A stretch of 22,132 nt of DNA, from NCBI GenBank assembly GCA_018334595.1, contig JAGXLQ010000004.1, positions 1-22,132 on the forward strand, in the 5' to 3' direction. The notes under the pieces were generated by a model. That model saw only the letters and a list, made by a program, of their open reading frames with translations, made no database searches and was not told where the DNA came from. Positions 7,323 to 15,374 of the stretch are shown here, piece after piece. Within the stretch, counting starts at the first letter, position 1, and every line of letters begins with the position of its first letter. This stretch comes from Candidatus Bipolaricaulota bacterium. Lineage in GTDB: Bacteria; Bipolaricaulota; Bipolaricaulia; M55B111. The position numbers and the translations under genes were made by a program.

Positions 7323-8009
7323 TTATACAGGTCCGTTTAGACCGCTACAGTCTGCATGTTTTTTTAGCTTGCGCAGATCTTTGATATTCATCTTCCTCCG
7401 GGTCTTGTATATTATACCCTTCGATTCAAATTTACTGAGTGTTTTAGAGATCGTCACGGAGGAACATCCCACGATTTCAGCCAGCTCGTCGTTTGTGAGG
7501 AAGAAGTGATTTGACATCCCCTCATCTAGCATTAATAGCCAGTAGGCGGTGCGTTCCCTTACCGAGCAGGAACTGAGCTCGATGTTATTCCTTAAGGATT
7601 TCATGCTATTTGCTATCTCCCTGGTAATTACTTCGTCTGCTTCCTCAACGATTTTTGAGAAGATAGTTCTGTCCAAAAACAGGGCCGTCGTCTCCGTCAG
7701 CGATTTTGCCGTGGTTTTATACCACTTTTGCCCGTCAAGGAAAGCATCGCCGATTAAAATATCGCCGGGTTTTAACAAGCGCAAGGTAATGTTGTTTCCG
7801 ATCGAGTGATGAGAGATTTCTCTTACAACGCCCTTGCATATGATGTAAAACCCAACTATCGGTTCGCCCGCTTCGAAGACCCATTCGTCACTATTGTACG
7901 AGAGGATATTGGCGGAGTTCATCTTCTTGACCATCTTTCGCAGGTGCTTCTTCTTGAAAATACAGTCTGCATCGCAAGATTCACAAAACCTAAAAGGCTC
8001 TTTGTGCAT
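7323..8009 (-). CDS. Crp/Fnr-family regulator with N-terminal cysteine cluster
   Basis: This 228-residue protein has the family's usual length. Residues 9-16 read CESCDADC, giving Cys9, Cys12 and Cys16. Further cysteines are Cys58, Cys148, Cys182 and Cys221. A cyclic-nucleotide-binding-fold beta-roll follows (LLKPGDILIGDAF is the turn region), then the long dimer helix and a winged helix-turn-helix (LTNDELAEIVGCSSVTISK, about residues 171-189). The N-terminal cysteines recall FNR proteins that hold an oxygen-sensing Fe-S cluster, but the spacing C-x2-C-x3-C differs from classic FNR, so redox sensing is inferred. AGGAGG (8016-8021 on plus) lies 6 bases before the ATG. Its promoter candidate is at 8064-8093. 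Ferritin follows on the same strand, so control of iron or redox response is plausible. Confidence 0.92.
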   Translation of the reverse strand: MHKEPFRFCESCDADCIFKKKHLRKMVKKMNSANILSYNSDEWVFEAGEPIVGFYIICKGVVREISHHSIGNNITLRLLKPGDILIGDAFLDGQKWYKTTAKSLTETTALFLDRTIFSKIVEEADEVITREIANSMKSLRNNIELSSCSVRERTAYWLLMLDEGMSNHFFLTNDELAEIVGCSSVTISKTLSKFESKGIIYKTRRKMNIKDLRKLKKHADCSGLNGPV

Positions 8010-8063
8010 TTGTTGCCTCCTTTTTTCGAGTGTTATTTTGATCGGGCAGTGAAAATTACTTTA

Positions 8064-8093
8064 TATAAATATTTAACAGTCTAAACGTGTAAA
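8064..8093 (-). promoter_or_regulatory. Promoter candidate of the Crp/Fnr-family gene
   Basis: On the minus strand, TTTACA (8093-8088) is followed by an 18-base spacer and TTTATA (8069-8064). This is a moderate match. It would give a leader of about 48 bases before the ATG at 8009. Confidence 0.45.
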
Positions 8094-8450
8094 CATAATA
8101 TATGGATATAACATTTTTTGCAAAAATTAGAAAACGGGCCAAGATTGTAGACCACCACAAAGAAACAACGGGGGTAAAGTTCTTGTCTGCCACTTTACCC
8201 GCAAAAAATTTACCAGGAGGCGAGAAAGTTACCCCTCATGTTACGGAGATTCCCGGTCTGAGTCCATTAATTGTTTAACTTAAGGCAAGATATTTCCCAA
8301 TTGTAGGGGAAAAGAGGTAATATCTGGGCGTAGTGGTCTCGTCGTTAAAGTAATTTTTACGGGCGGGCATACTACTAAATTGGCCGGCGAAAAGGCCCCC
8401 ACTACGAATCGATTAGATTCGACTATCTTTCAATTGGAAACTAGTATTCC
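8094..8450. other. Structured divergent intergenic region, no recognised gene
   Basis: About 500 bases separate the regulator from gyrA. I find no tRNA or known riboswitch. Several inverted repeats stand out: GGGTAAAGT/ACTTTACCC (8172-8180 and 8192-8200, 11-base loop); TTTCCC/GGGAAA (8293-8298 and 8307-8312) within a wider AGATATT/AATATCT pair (8288-8294 and 8319-8325); CGTAGTGG/CCACTACG (8329-8336 and about 8399-8406); and CGAATC/GATTCG (8405-8410 and 8416-8421, 5-base loop). They lie upstream of the predicted gyrA start, so they are either a small RNA or DNA-level control sites. Confidence 0.45.
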
Positions 8451-8479
8451 TTGAGTTACGGTGGTTAAATAGCTAACAT
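8451..8479 (+). promoter_or_regulatory. Promoter candidate of the gyrA operon
   Basis: TTGAGT (8451-8456), a 17-base spacer and TAACAT (8474-8479) match the sigma70 pattern at 4 of 6 bases each. The predicted start near 8486 leaves a short leader carrying AGGAG (8498-8502), 6 bases before the gyrA ATG. Confidence 0.45.
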
Positions 8480-8508
8480 TAAATCATACTAAAAACCAGG
8501 AGTAAATA

Positions 8509-10911
8509 ATGAGTGAAGTCAAGACTGCTTTTATCGAAGAGGAGATGGAGGAATCTTACATAAATTACGCAATGAGCGTAATTCGTGGGAGGGCTATTCC
8601 GGACGTAAGGGACGGATTGAAGCCTGCTCAGCGGAGGATTCTGTTTGCTTTGGATGAACTTGGCCTGCACGCTGATGGGCCACACAAGAAATCTGCCAGA
8701 ATCGTTGGAGAAGTGCTGGGTAAGTACCATCCACACGGAGATCAAGCTGTTTACGATACAATGGTTAACATGGCCCAGGAGTTTTCGTTTAGGTATCCGT
8801 TGATTGACGGTCAGGGTAACTTTGGGTCCATCGATGGGGACTCTCCTGCCGCTATGAGGTATACAGAGGCGAAACTGGCATCAATTAGTGATGCCTTCTT
8901 GGACGAGTTGGACGAGGATACAGTCGACTTCGACCCAAATTTTGACGACTCGTTGGAAGAACCAACGATCCTGCCAGCCAAGATTCCAGGACTGTTGCTT
9001 AACGGGTCTTGGGGTATTTCGGTAGGCATGACTACCAAGGTCCCGCCGCATAACTTGACCGAACTCATTGAGGGCCTTATCTATCTTATCGATAACCCTG
9101 ACGCCTCGCTCGACAAGCTGATGAAGTACATTAAGGGGCCGGACTTCCCCACTGGGGCAATCGTGCTGGGAAGAGATGGGATCAAGCAGGCTTACAAGAC
9201 CGGCAAGGGTAGAATAAGAATGCGGGCGAAAACACACCTCGAGGGAGACAACGTCATAGTAACCGAGATTCCTTACATGATCCGCAAGTCGACGATAATT
9301 GAGAGGATCGCGGACAAGGCGAAGGACGGGACCATCGAAGGGATTACTGACGTTAGGGATGAGTCGGATAGGGAAGGGCTGAGGATCGTAATTAAGCTCA
9401 AGCGGGGGACAGAGCCAAAGGTAGCCCTCAACCGCTTGTTTAAGTACACGCCCCTGGAAAAGACTTACGGGGCAAACTCGACGGTTATCATCGACGGCAA
9501 CCCGCGACGGCTGTCCCTGAGGGAAATACTTAACGCTTTCTTGGATTTCAGACGGACCGTCGTCAAGCGCCGTACTGAGTATCGCCTGGACAAGGCCGAG
9601 AGAAGGGCCCATATCCTCGAGGGATTGCAGATAGCCCTGGACAATACCGACAGGGTTATCAAGGTGATTCGGGCAGCTAAGGACAGGGGAACGGCAAGAA
9701 AGGACTTGATCGACAAGTTTGCTTTCTCCGAGGAACAGGCAAACGCGATATTGAAGATGCAGCTGGGCAGGTTGACCAGCCTCGAGCGAGAGAAGGTCGA
9801 CGCCGAGCTCGAAGAAAAGCGTGAATACATCAGCAAGTACAGGAATATCCTCTCCTCCAGCCTGAAGCTGAATGAGATTATCAAGGAGGAACTGCGGGAG
9901 ATAAAAGAAGAGCATGGCGACGATAGAAGGACTTTAATTACCGAAAAGGTCGAGGAAGTGGATGCCGAAAAACTCATTCCCGATCACCGCGTGGTTGTAC
10001 AGATAACTGAAAACGGGTTCGTAAACGCTCCCCGGAGGCGGGGCTACAAAACGCAAAATCGTGGTGGCAAAGGCGTTATCTGCATGAATCTCGACGAGGA
10101 AGATAGGGTATTTGTCGCTGAAAGCAGCAACTCTAGAAACGATCTATTGCTCTTTTCTAACAGGGAGAATGCCTACAGGATAAAGACCTATAAGCTGCCT
10201 TCTACTCGCAGGGATACACGGGGCGAAAAGCTAAACAGGATACTTGACCTCAAGGAAGGTGAGAAAATTGCCAGCCTGTTAAACGTGGGCGATGAGGTAG
10301 TCGAGGACAGTTACTGCCTTCTTGCCACTAAAGGTGGCTACCTCGTGAAGAACTCCCTAAGCGATTTTGCCTCGGCTCACATAAGTGGAATCCATAGCAT
10401 GCGCGTGGAAAGAGGTGACGTTGTTAGCGGGTCGACGATAAGCTATGGCCAGGGGGAGGTGCTGATGGCGAGCCGTGGAGGTCAGGTTATCAGGTTTGAA
10501 GAGGAGGAGATAAGATCGACCGGTAGGCCATCCAAGGGAGTAAGGGGCATGGACCTCGCACCGGGCGATCAGGTTATTGGGGTCGTCTCCATGACGAGGG
10601 AAATAATAGAGAAGGATCCCCAGTTGCTGTTCATTACGGAAACAGGGAAGGGCAAAAAGGTTCCCCTTAGCGAGTTCAAACAACAGGGGCGTGCGGGAAG
10701 AGGGAACCTCGGCATCAAGCTCAAGGACGATGATGGCTTGATTTCGGTCAAGCTCATGGTTAGCGGAGAGGAAATCTTACTCTGCAGCGAGCGCGGCAAG
10801 GCTGTAAGGTTGAGTATAGATGACGTCAGTCAGTTTCAACGCTATGCAAAGGGCGTCAACTTGATGAGCCTTGACGAATTCGATCGAGTGTCTACAACTA
10901 CGGTAATATAA
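8509..10911 (+). CDS. gyrA: DNA gyrase subunit A
   Basis: This 800-residue protein is the breakage-reunion subunit of the A2B2 gyrase that introduces negative supercoils. The N-terminal domain is intact (SYINYAMSVIRGRAIPDVRD), with the catalytic Tyr118 in AAMRYTEAKL. The coiled-coil and C-gate region follow, then a C-terminal beta-pinwheel. The pinwheel carries the GyrA box QNRGGKG (residues 516-522), which separates gyrase from topoisomerase IV ParC. In the quinolone region, YHPHGDQAVYD has Gln79 where E. coli has Ser83; the acidic Asp83 equivalent to Asp87 is kept. There is no acidic C-terminal tail, so the protein is slightly shorter than in enterobacteria. AGGAG lies 6 bases before the ATG. 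gyrB is not adjacent; tyrS follows after 31 bases, probably in the same transcript. Confidence 0.97.
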   Translation: MSEVKTAFIEEEMEESYINYAMSVIRGRAIPDVRDGLKPAQRRILFALDELGLHADGPHKKSARIVGEVLGKYHPHGDQAVYDTMVNMAQEFSFRYPLIDGQGNFGSIDGDSPAAMRYTEAKLASISDAFLDELDEDTVDFDPNFDDSLEEPTILPAKIPGLLLNGSWGISVGMTTKVPPHNLTELIEGLIYLIDNPDASLDKLMKYIKGPDFPTGAIVLGRDGIKQAYKTGKGRIRMRAKTHLEGDNVIVTEIPYMIRKSTIIERIADKAKDGTIEGITDVRDESDREGLRIVIKLKRGTEPKVALNRLFKYTPLEKTYGANSTVIIDGNPRRLSLREILNAFLDFRRTVVKRRTEYRLDKAERRAHILEGLQIALDNTDRVIKVIRAAKDRGTARKDLIDKFAFSEEQANAILKMQLGRLTSLEREKVDAELEEKREYISKYRNILSSSLKLNEIIKEELREIKEEHGDDRRTLITEKVEEVDAEKLIPDHRVVVQITENGFVNAPRRRGYKTQNRGGKGVICMNLDEEDRVFVAESSNSRNDLLLFSNRENAYRIKTYKLPSTRRDTRGEKLNRILDLKEGEKIASLLNVGDEVVEDSYCLLATKGGYLVKNSLSDFASAHISGIHSMRVERGDVVSGSTISYGQGEVLMASRGGQVIRFEEEEIRSTGRPSKGVRGMDLAPGDQVIGVVSMTREIIEKDPQLLFITETGKGKKVPLSEFKQQGRAGRGNLGIKLKDDDGLISVKLMVSGEEILLCSERGKAVRLSIDDVSQFQRYAKGVNLMSLDEFDRVSTTTVI

Positions 10912-10942
10912 CATCAACACCACAACGAGCGGAGGTCATTAT

Positions 10943-12151
10943 ATGGAAGAAAGTTTAGAGGAAGTTGTTGAAAAGATAAAACACGGGACTGCTGATCTAA
11001 CTCCCGAAGAAGACCTACTGGACAAGTTGAAGACCTCAACGGAGGAAGGTAGACCCCTGAGGGTGAAGTTGGGCGTCGACCCCTCTTCTTCTGACTTGAC
11101 TCTTGGGCACGCAGTCGTCCTGAGGAAGTTGAGGCAGCTGCAGGACCTGGGACACCTCGCGGTCATGGTGGTAGGAGACTTTACCAGAAGGATCGGGGAC
11201 CCTTCTGGTAGAAGCACCACCAGAAAGATTATGGGTGCGAAGGAAATCGAGCAGAACATGAAGGATTACGAGCGACAGGTCTTCAGGATTTTGGACCCGG
11301 AAAGGACGGAGTTTCGCTACAACTCCGAGTGGTTAGGTAAACTTACCTTCGAGGATATCATCGAATTGACCTCCAAATACACCGTGGCGAGGATGCTTGA
11401 GAGGGACGATTTCTCCAAGAGGTATTCCCAGAACAAGCCGATATCCATTCTTGAGTTTCTCTACCCGCTGGCTCAGGCTTACGATTCGGTGGCGGTTGAC
11501 GCAGATATAGAGCTCGGGGGTTCGGACCAGAGGTTCAACCTCATCGTCGGTAGGCAGATTCAGCGCGAGTTTGACCAGGAACCACAGCTTGTAATGACGG
11601 TCCCCCTTCTGACCGGCACGGATGGAAGCAGGGCGATGAGCCAAACAAGGGGCAACTATATTGGCGTCAACGAGGCGCCGGAGAAGATGTTTGGAAAGTT
11701 GATGTCGCTCTCCGACGAAACCATGCCCGAATATTTTGAATTGTTGACGGACATGAGTTTCGAGGACCTGGAAGACCTCCACCCGAAGAAAAAGAAGAAG
11801 AAACTTGCCTTCCAGATAGTTAAGTCCATATACTCGGAGGTCGAAGCTGAACACGCTCAGGAGGAATTTGAACGGGTATTCGAGGACAACCTTAAGCCTA
11901 AAGATATCGAAGAGGTCCACGTACCGGCAGACGAAATTAAGGATGATGGCTCGATCTGGATTCTGAACCTGTTGGAGATCTCCGGATTTGTGTCGAGCAG
12001 GTCGGAGGCGAGGCGGTTGATCGACCAGGGAGGGGTGAGACTGGGAGATGAGCCGGTGAACACCGTAGACTTTGATCCGGTCCTTGAGGGACCGGTCGTC
12101 CTCCAGGTAGGGAAGAAGAAATTCGCGCGGATGGTTCCTGAAACCGATTAG
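10943..12151 (+). CDS. tyrS: Tyrosyl-tRNA synthetase with degenerate class I signatures
   Basis: This 402-residue class I synthetase would charge tRNA-Tyr using ATP. The catalytic Rossmann domain is clear (LGVDPSSSDLTLGHAVVLRK; VVGDFTRRIGDPSGRS; ELGGSDQRFNLIVGRQIQ). A C-terminal S4 RNA-binding domain follows (ISGFVSSRSEARRLIDQGG). The overall form matches the TyrZ/TyrRS2 subgroup. Two oddities stand out. The HIGH motif reads TLGH at residues 53-56, and the KMSKS loop reads AMSQT at residues 231-235, lacking both lysines. GGAGGT (10931-10936) lies 6 bases before the ATG. The gene is 31 bases after gyrA and 20 bases before the HIT gene, so an operon is likely. Whether it is the sole TyrRS of the cell cannot be judged here. 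Confidence 0.95.
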   Translation: MEESLEEVVEKIKHGTADLTPEEDLLDKLKTSTEEGRPLRVKLGVDPSSSDLTLGHAVVLRKLRQLQDLGHLAVMVVGDFTRRIGDPSGRSTTRKIMGAKEIEQNMKDYERQVFRILDPERTEFRYNSEWLGKLTFEDIIELTSKYTVARMLERDDFSKRYSQNKPISILEFLYPLAQAYDSVAVDADIELGGSDQRFNLIVGRQIQREFDQEPQLVMTVPLLTGTDGSRAMSQTRGNYIGVNEAPEKMFGKLMSLSDETMPEYFELLTDMSFEDLEDLHPKKKKKKLAFQIVKSIYSEVEAEHAQEEFERVFEDNLKPKDIEEVHVPADEIKDDGSIWILNLLEISGFVSSRSEARRLIDQGGVRLGDEPVNTVDFDPVLEGPVVLQVGKKKFARMVPETD

Positions 12152-12171
12152 GTACTCATGGGGTGAAAAAG

Positions 12172-12591
12172 ATGGCTGAGTGTATTTTCTGTAAGATAGT
12201 AAGTGGAGAGATCGAGGCGAATGCTGTATATGAAAACTCCTCCGCGGTTGCCTTCCTCGATGCCAACCCGCTTGTTGACGGCCACACAGTCGTGGTCCCC
12301 AAAGGACACGTGGAAAGGTTTTCCGACATGGACGAGGAGACGGCGGCTGGTCTGTTTGACGCCGTCCAAAAAGTAAACGATGCCGTGTTGTCGGGGTTGG
12401 GTGCTGACGGGACGAATATTGGCTTGAACGACGGCAAAGCCGCGGGGCAGGCCATTCCACATACCCACGTCCATATTATTCCAAGACATGTCGATGACGG
12501 GGGAGGTTCACTGCACTCTATAATCCAAAGAGACGATGTATCCGGACTAGAAGAAGTCCAGGAGAAACTGGTAAATTATCTGGACGGATAG
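12172..12591 (+). CDS. HIT-family nucleotide phosphoramidase/hydrolase (HinT-like)
   Basis: This 139-residue protein is a typical Hint-branch histidine-triad protein. It opens with CIFCKIVSGEIEA, whose CxxC is a frequent zinc-binding pair, and ends with the triad HTHVHIIPR, which holds the catalytic His. The family hydrolyses AMP-linked phosphoramidates such as adenylated amines or aminoacyl-AMP; the true substrate is often unknown. The ATG at 12172 was chosen because GGGGTGA lies 5 bases upstream and the family begins just before CIFC. An in-frame GTG at 12163 would add MKK and overlaps that ribosome site. The gene is 20 bases after tyrS, and coupling with an aminoacyl-adenylate-forming enzyme is suggestive but common by chance. 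Two overlapping hairpins follow the stop. Confidence 0.93.
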   Translation: MAECIFCKIVSGEIEANAVYENSSAVAFLDANPLVDGHTVVVPKGHVERFSDMDEETAAGLFDAVQKVNDAVLSGLGADGTNIGLNDGKAAGQAIPHTHVHIIPRHVDDGGGSLHSIIQRDDVSGLEEVQEKLVNYLDG

Positions 12592-12626
12592 GAAACTTTA
12601 ACCCTGAAAAGTTTCATGTTTCAGGG
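12592..12626 (+). terminator. Overlapping, mutually exclusive hairpins between HIT gene and patB
   Basis: GAAACTTT (12592-12599) pairs perfectly with AAAGTTTC (12608-12615). CCCTGAAA (12602-12609) pairs perfectly with TTTCAGGG (12619-12626). The stems share 12608-12609 and each occupies the other's loop, so both cannot fully form. No T-run follows at once, so a plain intrinsic terminator is not certain. It may be a processing site, a pseudoknot or an attenuator-like switch before patB. Confidence 0.4.
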
Positions 12627-12685
12627 ACGGGCCGAGGCTGTTTTCGGGCCAGTATGTATCACTATAACTATTACCGTGGTGAAAA

Positions 12686-13879
12686 TTGAACTCCGAATTT
12701 GATGACCTCGTCGATAGAACTCAGACAAATTCTTTGAAGTGGGATTTCCGCAAGGAGGTATTCGGCCGAGATGACGTCCTGCCTTTATGGGTTGCCGATT
12801 CCGATTGGAAGACGGCGCAGCCCATAATAGATGCAATCATCCAGCGGGCAAAACACGGAGTATTTGGATATACGAAACCCGGAAAAGAGGCCACTCGACT
12901 GGTAGTTGACTGGTTCAGGGAGAACCACGGCTGGACCATCGACCCCGAATGGGTCGTTTTCACGAACGGAGTCGTCCCCTCGTTGAGCATAGCCCTAAGG
13001 GCCAATATCAAAAAAGGTGACGGCGTAATAGTTCAGTCACCCGTCTACTACCCATTTTTTGAGGTCATAGACAAGAGCGGTGCGGGCGTCGTTACCAACG
13101 AGTTGATCCTGGACGGGACCGGTTACCGCATGGATTATCGGGGGTTGGACCGAATATGTAAATATCCCGGGGAGGACTTACCGGTTAAGCCCAAGCCGAA
13201 GGTCTTGCTGCTCTGCAACCCGCATAACCCGGTTGGCAGGGTTTGGGCGGAAGAAGAATTACTGCATCTAGCCGAGATCTGCCTGGAGAACGAGTTGCTG
13301 TTAATCTCAGACGACATTCACGCCGAGTTTACCTATGGCGACAACAGGTATACCCCCATTGCGTCCCTCGACGAGGAAGTCTCACGAAGGTCGGTAACGT
13401 TGTTGTCTCCCAGCAAGGCATTTAATACCGCGGGCATCCCCGCGGGAGTCGCCGTAATTCCCGATCCCCTTATCCGGAAGAAGTTCAACGAAAGGAAGTC
13501 AAAATTACTCAACGGCCCCAGCATATTCGGCTTAGCAGCATTGAAAGCGGCTTATGGGTCGGGTGATGGTTGGCTGGAGCGGCAACTCGACTACCTCGAG
13601 GACAATATCGAGTTTACCCTGGATGCCGTTGAAGGAATGCGAGGAGTGGAAGCGTTTAGACCGGAGGGCACTACGCTAATCTGGCTCGACTTCAGGGGGT
13701 TGGAATTGACCGACGAGGAACTCGAGGGTTTTCTCGTGGATAAGGCGAAGGTTGGCTTGGATATGGGGTCCTGGTTTGGCCCTGGTGGAGAAGGATTTGC
13801 CCGTCTCAACGTTGCCTGTCAGCGCGAGACTGTCAAGGAGGGGCTCAGTAGGATTTCCCGGGCCTTAGAGGACATATAA
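12686..13879 (+). CDS. patB: MalY/PatB-family PLP-dependent C-S beta-lyase (aminotransferase class I/II fold)
   Basis: This 397-residue fold-type I PLP enzyme matches the MalY/PatB length of about 390. The N-terminus, FDDLVDRTQTNSLKWDF followed by VLPLWVADSDW, is characteristic of cystathionine beta-lyase/PatB proteins. These split C-S bonds in cystathionine or cysteine conjugates to a thiol, pyruvate and ammonia. CNPHNPVGRVW holds the PLP-ring Asn, SDDIHAEF the Asp that pairs with the pyridine nitrogen, and SPSKAFN the Schiff-base Lys244. The start is a TTG at 12686: an in-frame TGA ends only 3 bases upstream and homology begins at once. GGTGA lies just before it. The gene is 94 bases after the HIT gene with hairpins between. 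A biosynthetic aminotransferase is less likely given the N-terminal signature. Confidence 0.9.
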   Translation: MNSEFDDLVDRTQTNSLKWDFRKEVFGRDDVLPLWVADSDWKTAQPIIDAIIQRAKHGVFGYTKPGKEATRLVVDWFRENHGWTIDPEWVVFTNGVVPSLSIALRANIKKGDGVIVQSPVYYPFFEVIDKSGAGVVTNELILDGTGYRMDYRGLDRICKYPGEDLPVKPKPKVLLLCNPHNPVGRVWAEEELLHLAEICLENELLLISDDIHAEFTYGDNRYTPIASLDEEVSRRSVTLLSPSKAFNTAGIPAGVAVIPDPLIRKKFNERKSKLLNGPSIFGLAALKAAYGSGDGWLERQLDYLEDNIEFTLDAVEGMRGVEAFRPEGTTLIWLDFRGLELTDEELEGFLVDKAKVGLDMGSWFGPGGEGFARLNVACQRETVKEGLSRISRALEDI

Positions 13880-13919
13880 CGTGGGTTGACCTCTCTTGAT
13901 GTCCTTCTCAGTCTCTTTT
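13869..13919 (+). terminator. Possible terminator at the end of patB
   Basis: AGGACAT (13869-13875) and ATGTCCT (13899-13905) are a perfect 7-bp inverted repeat around a 23-base loop. A T-run follows at about 13915-13919. The repeat overlaps the last codons of patB and the last codons of the convergent symporter gene. The loop is long, so this is weak. Confidence 0.3.
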
Positions 13920-15374
13920 TGCCCCGAGTGCCTTGACTTCGGAGTTAATTGACTCGACGAACTTTTCTGATTTTCTCGGCCTGGTTGTAAATATGCTTAC
14001 CGTCACGAAAATTAGTGACGTGATCCCAAGCCCCCAAACGGAGGGCCACCACCCTAATGGCTTATAACCTGTGGCATACATGAGGCCAGTGATAACCCCT
14101 CCAACCACCATCGAGGAAAGCACTCCCACGCCAGTACCCCTCTTCCAAAAGAACGCGCCAATCAACGCGGGTGCCGTGACTAGCAGTCCGCCAGAGGCCA
14201 TGCTCGATAGGACCGCAATTAACCCGGGCTGAAGCCAGGCGAATAGGACCGTCGCCCCAAGAAGTACGGGGATAAAGACTTTCCCCGCCAGCAATTCATT
14301 CCTCTCGGAGATATGTGGAACGAGGGCCTTAGCTACGTCTCTGGATACTGCTGAGCTTAGAGTAAGGATAACTGAGCCCAGGGTTGAGGTTGCAGCTGCG
14401 AAGATACCGATAAATATTACCAGGCCGAGCGCGGTTGGTATCTTGGTCAACAGGGCCGGCATAGCTTTATCAGGATTGGTCAGGCCAGGGAGCAGGTTTG
14501 CGGCCTGAAAGCCAAACAGAGTGCTTATAATCGTATAGATAAATCCGAAGACGGAGAAATACACGATCATGCGCTTCAGGCTGGATATCCTGTCAGGAAT
14601 AAACATTCTCTGGGACACCTGGGGGTTGGTAAGGGCGAAGAAAGCCCAGGGGAGGGCAAGACCAATGAACAGCCTTGGGTCCCAGGAGAGTTTGAGCAGT
14701 TCGGTGTTCTCCAGCGAAATTGTCCTGAAGAAGCTCACGGGCGAACCGAAGAAGTGATAGAACAGATAGAACAGGGCAAACAGCGATGTAGTCAGCATCG
14801 TCAGTGCTTGAAAGGCATCGGTCCAGGAGACGGACCGCATGCCTGCCCAGAGGGCGGAGAAACCTGCGAAGACCGCCATGACGATCACCCCCGCCATGTA
14901 GGGTATCTCACCCCCGGTCAGTCCCTCGACGAGAAAACCTATACCCATGAGTTGCACGGCTGCGTAGGGTACAAGCATAACCAGAAAAACAAGGGCGGCA
15001 ACTACTCCCACCCATTTGGACTCGTATCTTGTCGATAAGAGTTCCGCCGGGGTGACGAAGTCGTATTTGTTGCTGGCAATCCAGAACCTCGGGGCGAATA
15101 TCGCGAGAAGGAATACGGTAAAGGTAAGGTAGGTCATTTCAAAACCTAGAGCCCCAACGCCGGACTCGTAGGTTAATCCGACGAGACCAACGAGCATGAA
15201 GGCGCTGTACGTCGTTGCGCTGTAAGTCATCCCGGAGATGAACCCACCAAGACGTCTACCACCGAGGAAGTACTCCGTGACCCCTTCTCCCAGTCCTCGC
15301 TTTGCCAGGTAGGCAATCGCTGTTGCAACCCCTATCCAGCTAAACAGCGATATCCAGACGTAAAGTGAGTTCAT
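13908..15374 (-). CDS. Sodium:solute symporter (SSS/SLC5 family)
   Basis: This 488-residue, highly hydrophobic protein has about 13 membrane segments, as expected for the SSS family (PutP, PanF and related proteins). The N-terminus reads FLGGRRLGGFISGMTYSATTYSAF, with the GRxL-type motif after helix 1 and the Ser/Thr-rich helix 2. ATSTLGSVILTLSSAVSRDV matches the conserved SSS region that supplies the Na2-site Ser/Thr residues. It should import an organic solute using sodium; the substrate cannot be read from sequence. GGGGAAG lies about 8 bases before the ATG. The ATG overlaps the stop of the upstream small membrane protein in an ATGA, so the two are translationally coupled. The divergent IclR gene is the likely regulator. 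It runs convergent to patB. Confidence 0.94.
   Translation of the reverse strand: MNSLYVWISLFSWIGVATAIAYLAKRGLGEGVTEYFLGGRRLGGFISGMTYSATTYSAFMLVGLVGLTYESGVGALGFEMTYLTFTVFLLAIFAPRFWIASNKYDFVTPAELLSTRYESKWVGVVAALVFLVMLVPYAAVQLMGIGFLVEGLTGGEIPYMAGVIVMAVFAGFSALWAGMRSVSWTDAFQALTMLTTSLFALFYLFYHFFGSPVSFFRTISLENTELLKLSWDPRLFIGLALPWAFFALTNPQVSQRMFIPDRISSLKRMIVYFSVFGFIYTIISTLFGFQAANLLPGLTNPDKAMPALLTKIPTALGLVIFIGIFAAATSTLGSVILTLSSAVSRDVAKALVPHISERNELLAGKVFIPVLLGATVLFAWLQPGLIAVLSSMASGGLLVTAPALIGAFFWKRGTGVGVLSSMVVGGVITGLMYATGYKPLGWWPSVWGLGITSLIFVTVSIFTTRPRKSEKFVESINSEVKALGAKRD

Noticed and set aside
8180..8225. Cobalamin riboswitch-like pieces (GCCACT and CCAGGAGG)
   Set aside because: The order and spacing of the pieces do not fit the B12-box layout, and the neighbouring genes are not cobalamin-related.
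8102..8278. A 58-codon plus-strand reading frame (MDITFFAKIRKR...) in the gyrA-fnr intergenic region
   Set aside because: It has no ribosome site, AT-rich codons unlike the neighbours, no recognisable domain, and it runs through the 8172-8200 hairpin. Most likely chance.
8881..9915. Long minus-strand reading frame (344 codons) opposite gyrA
   Set aside because: It is fully antisense to a conserved gene, with no recognisable motif or ribosome site. It is a by-product of gyrA codon bias.
11333..12460. Long minus-strand reading frame (375 codons) opposite tyrS and the HIT gene
   Set aside because: It is antisense to two conserved genes and has low-complexity, unrecognisable composition.
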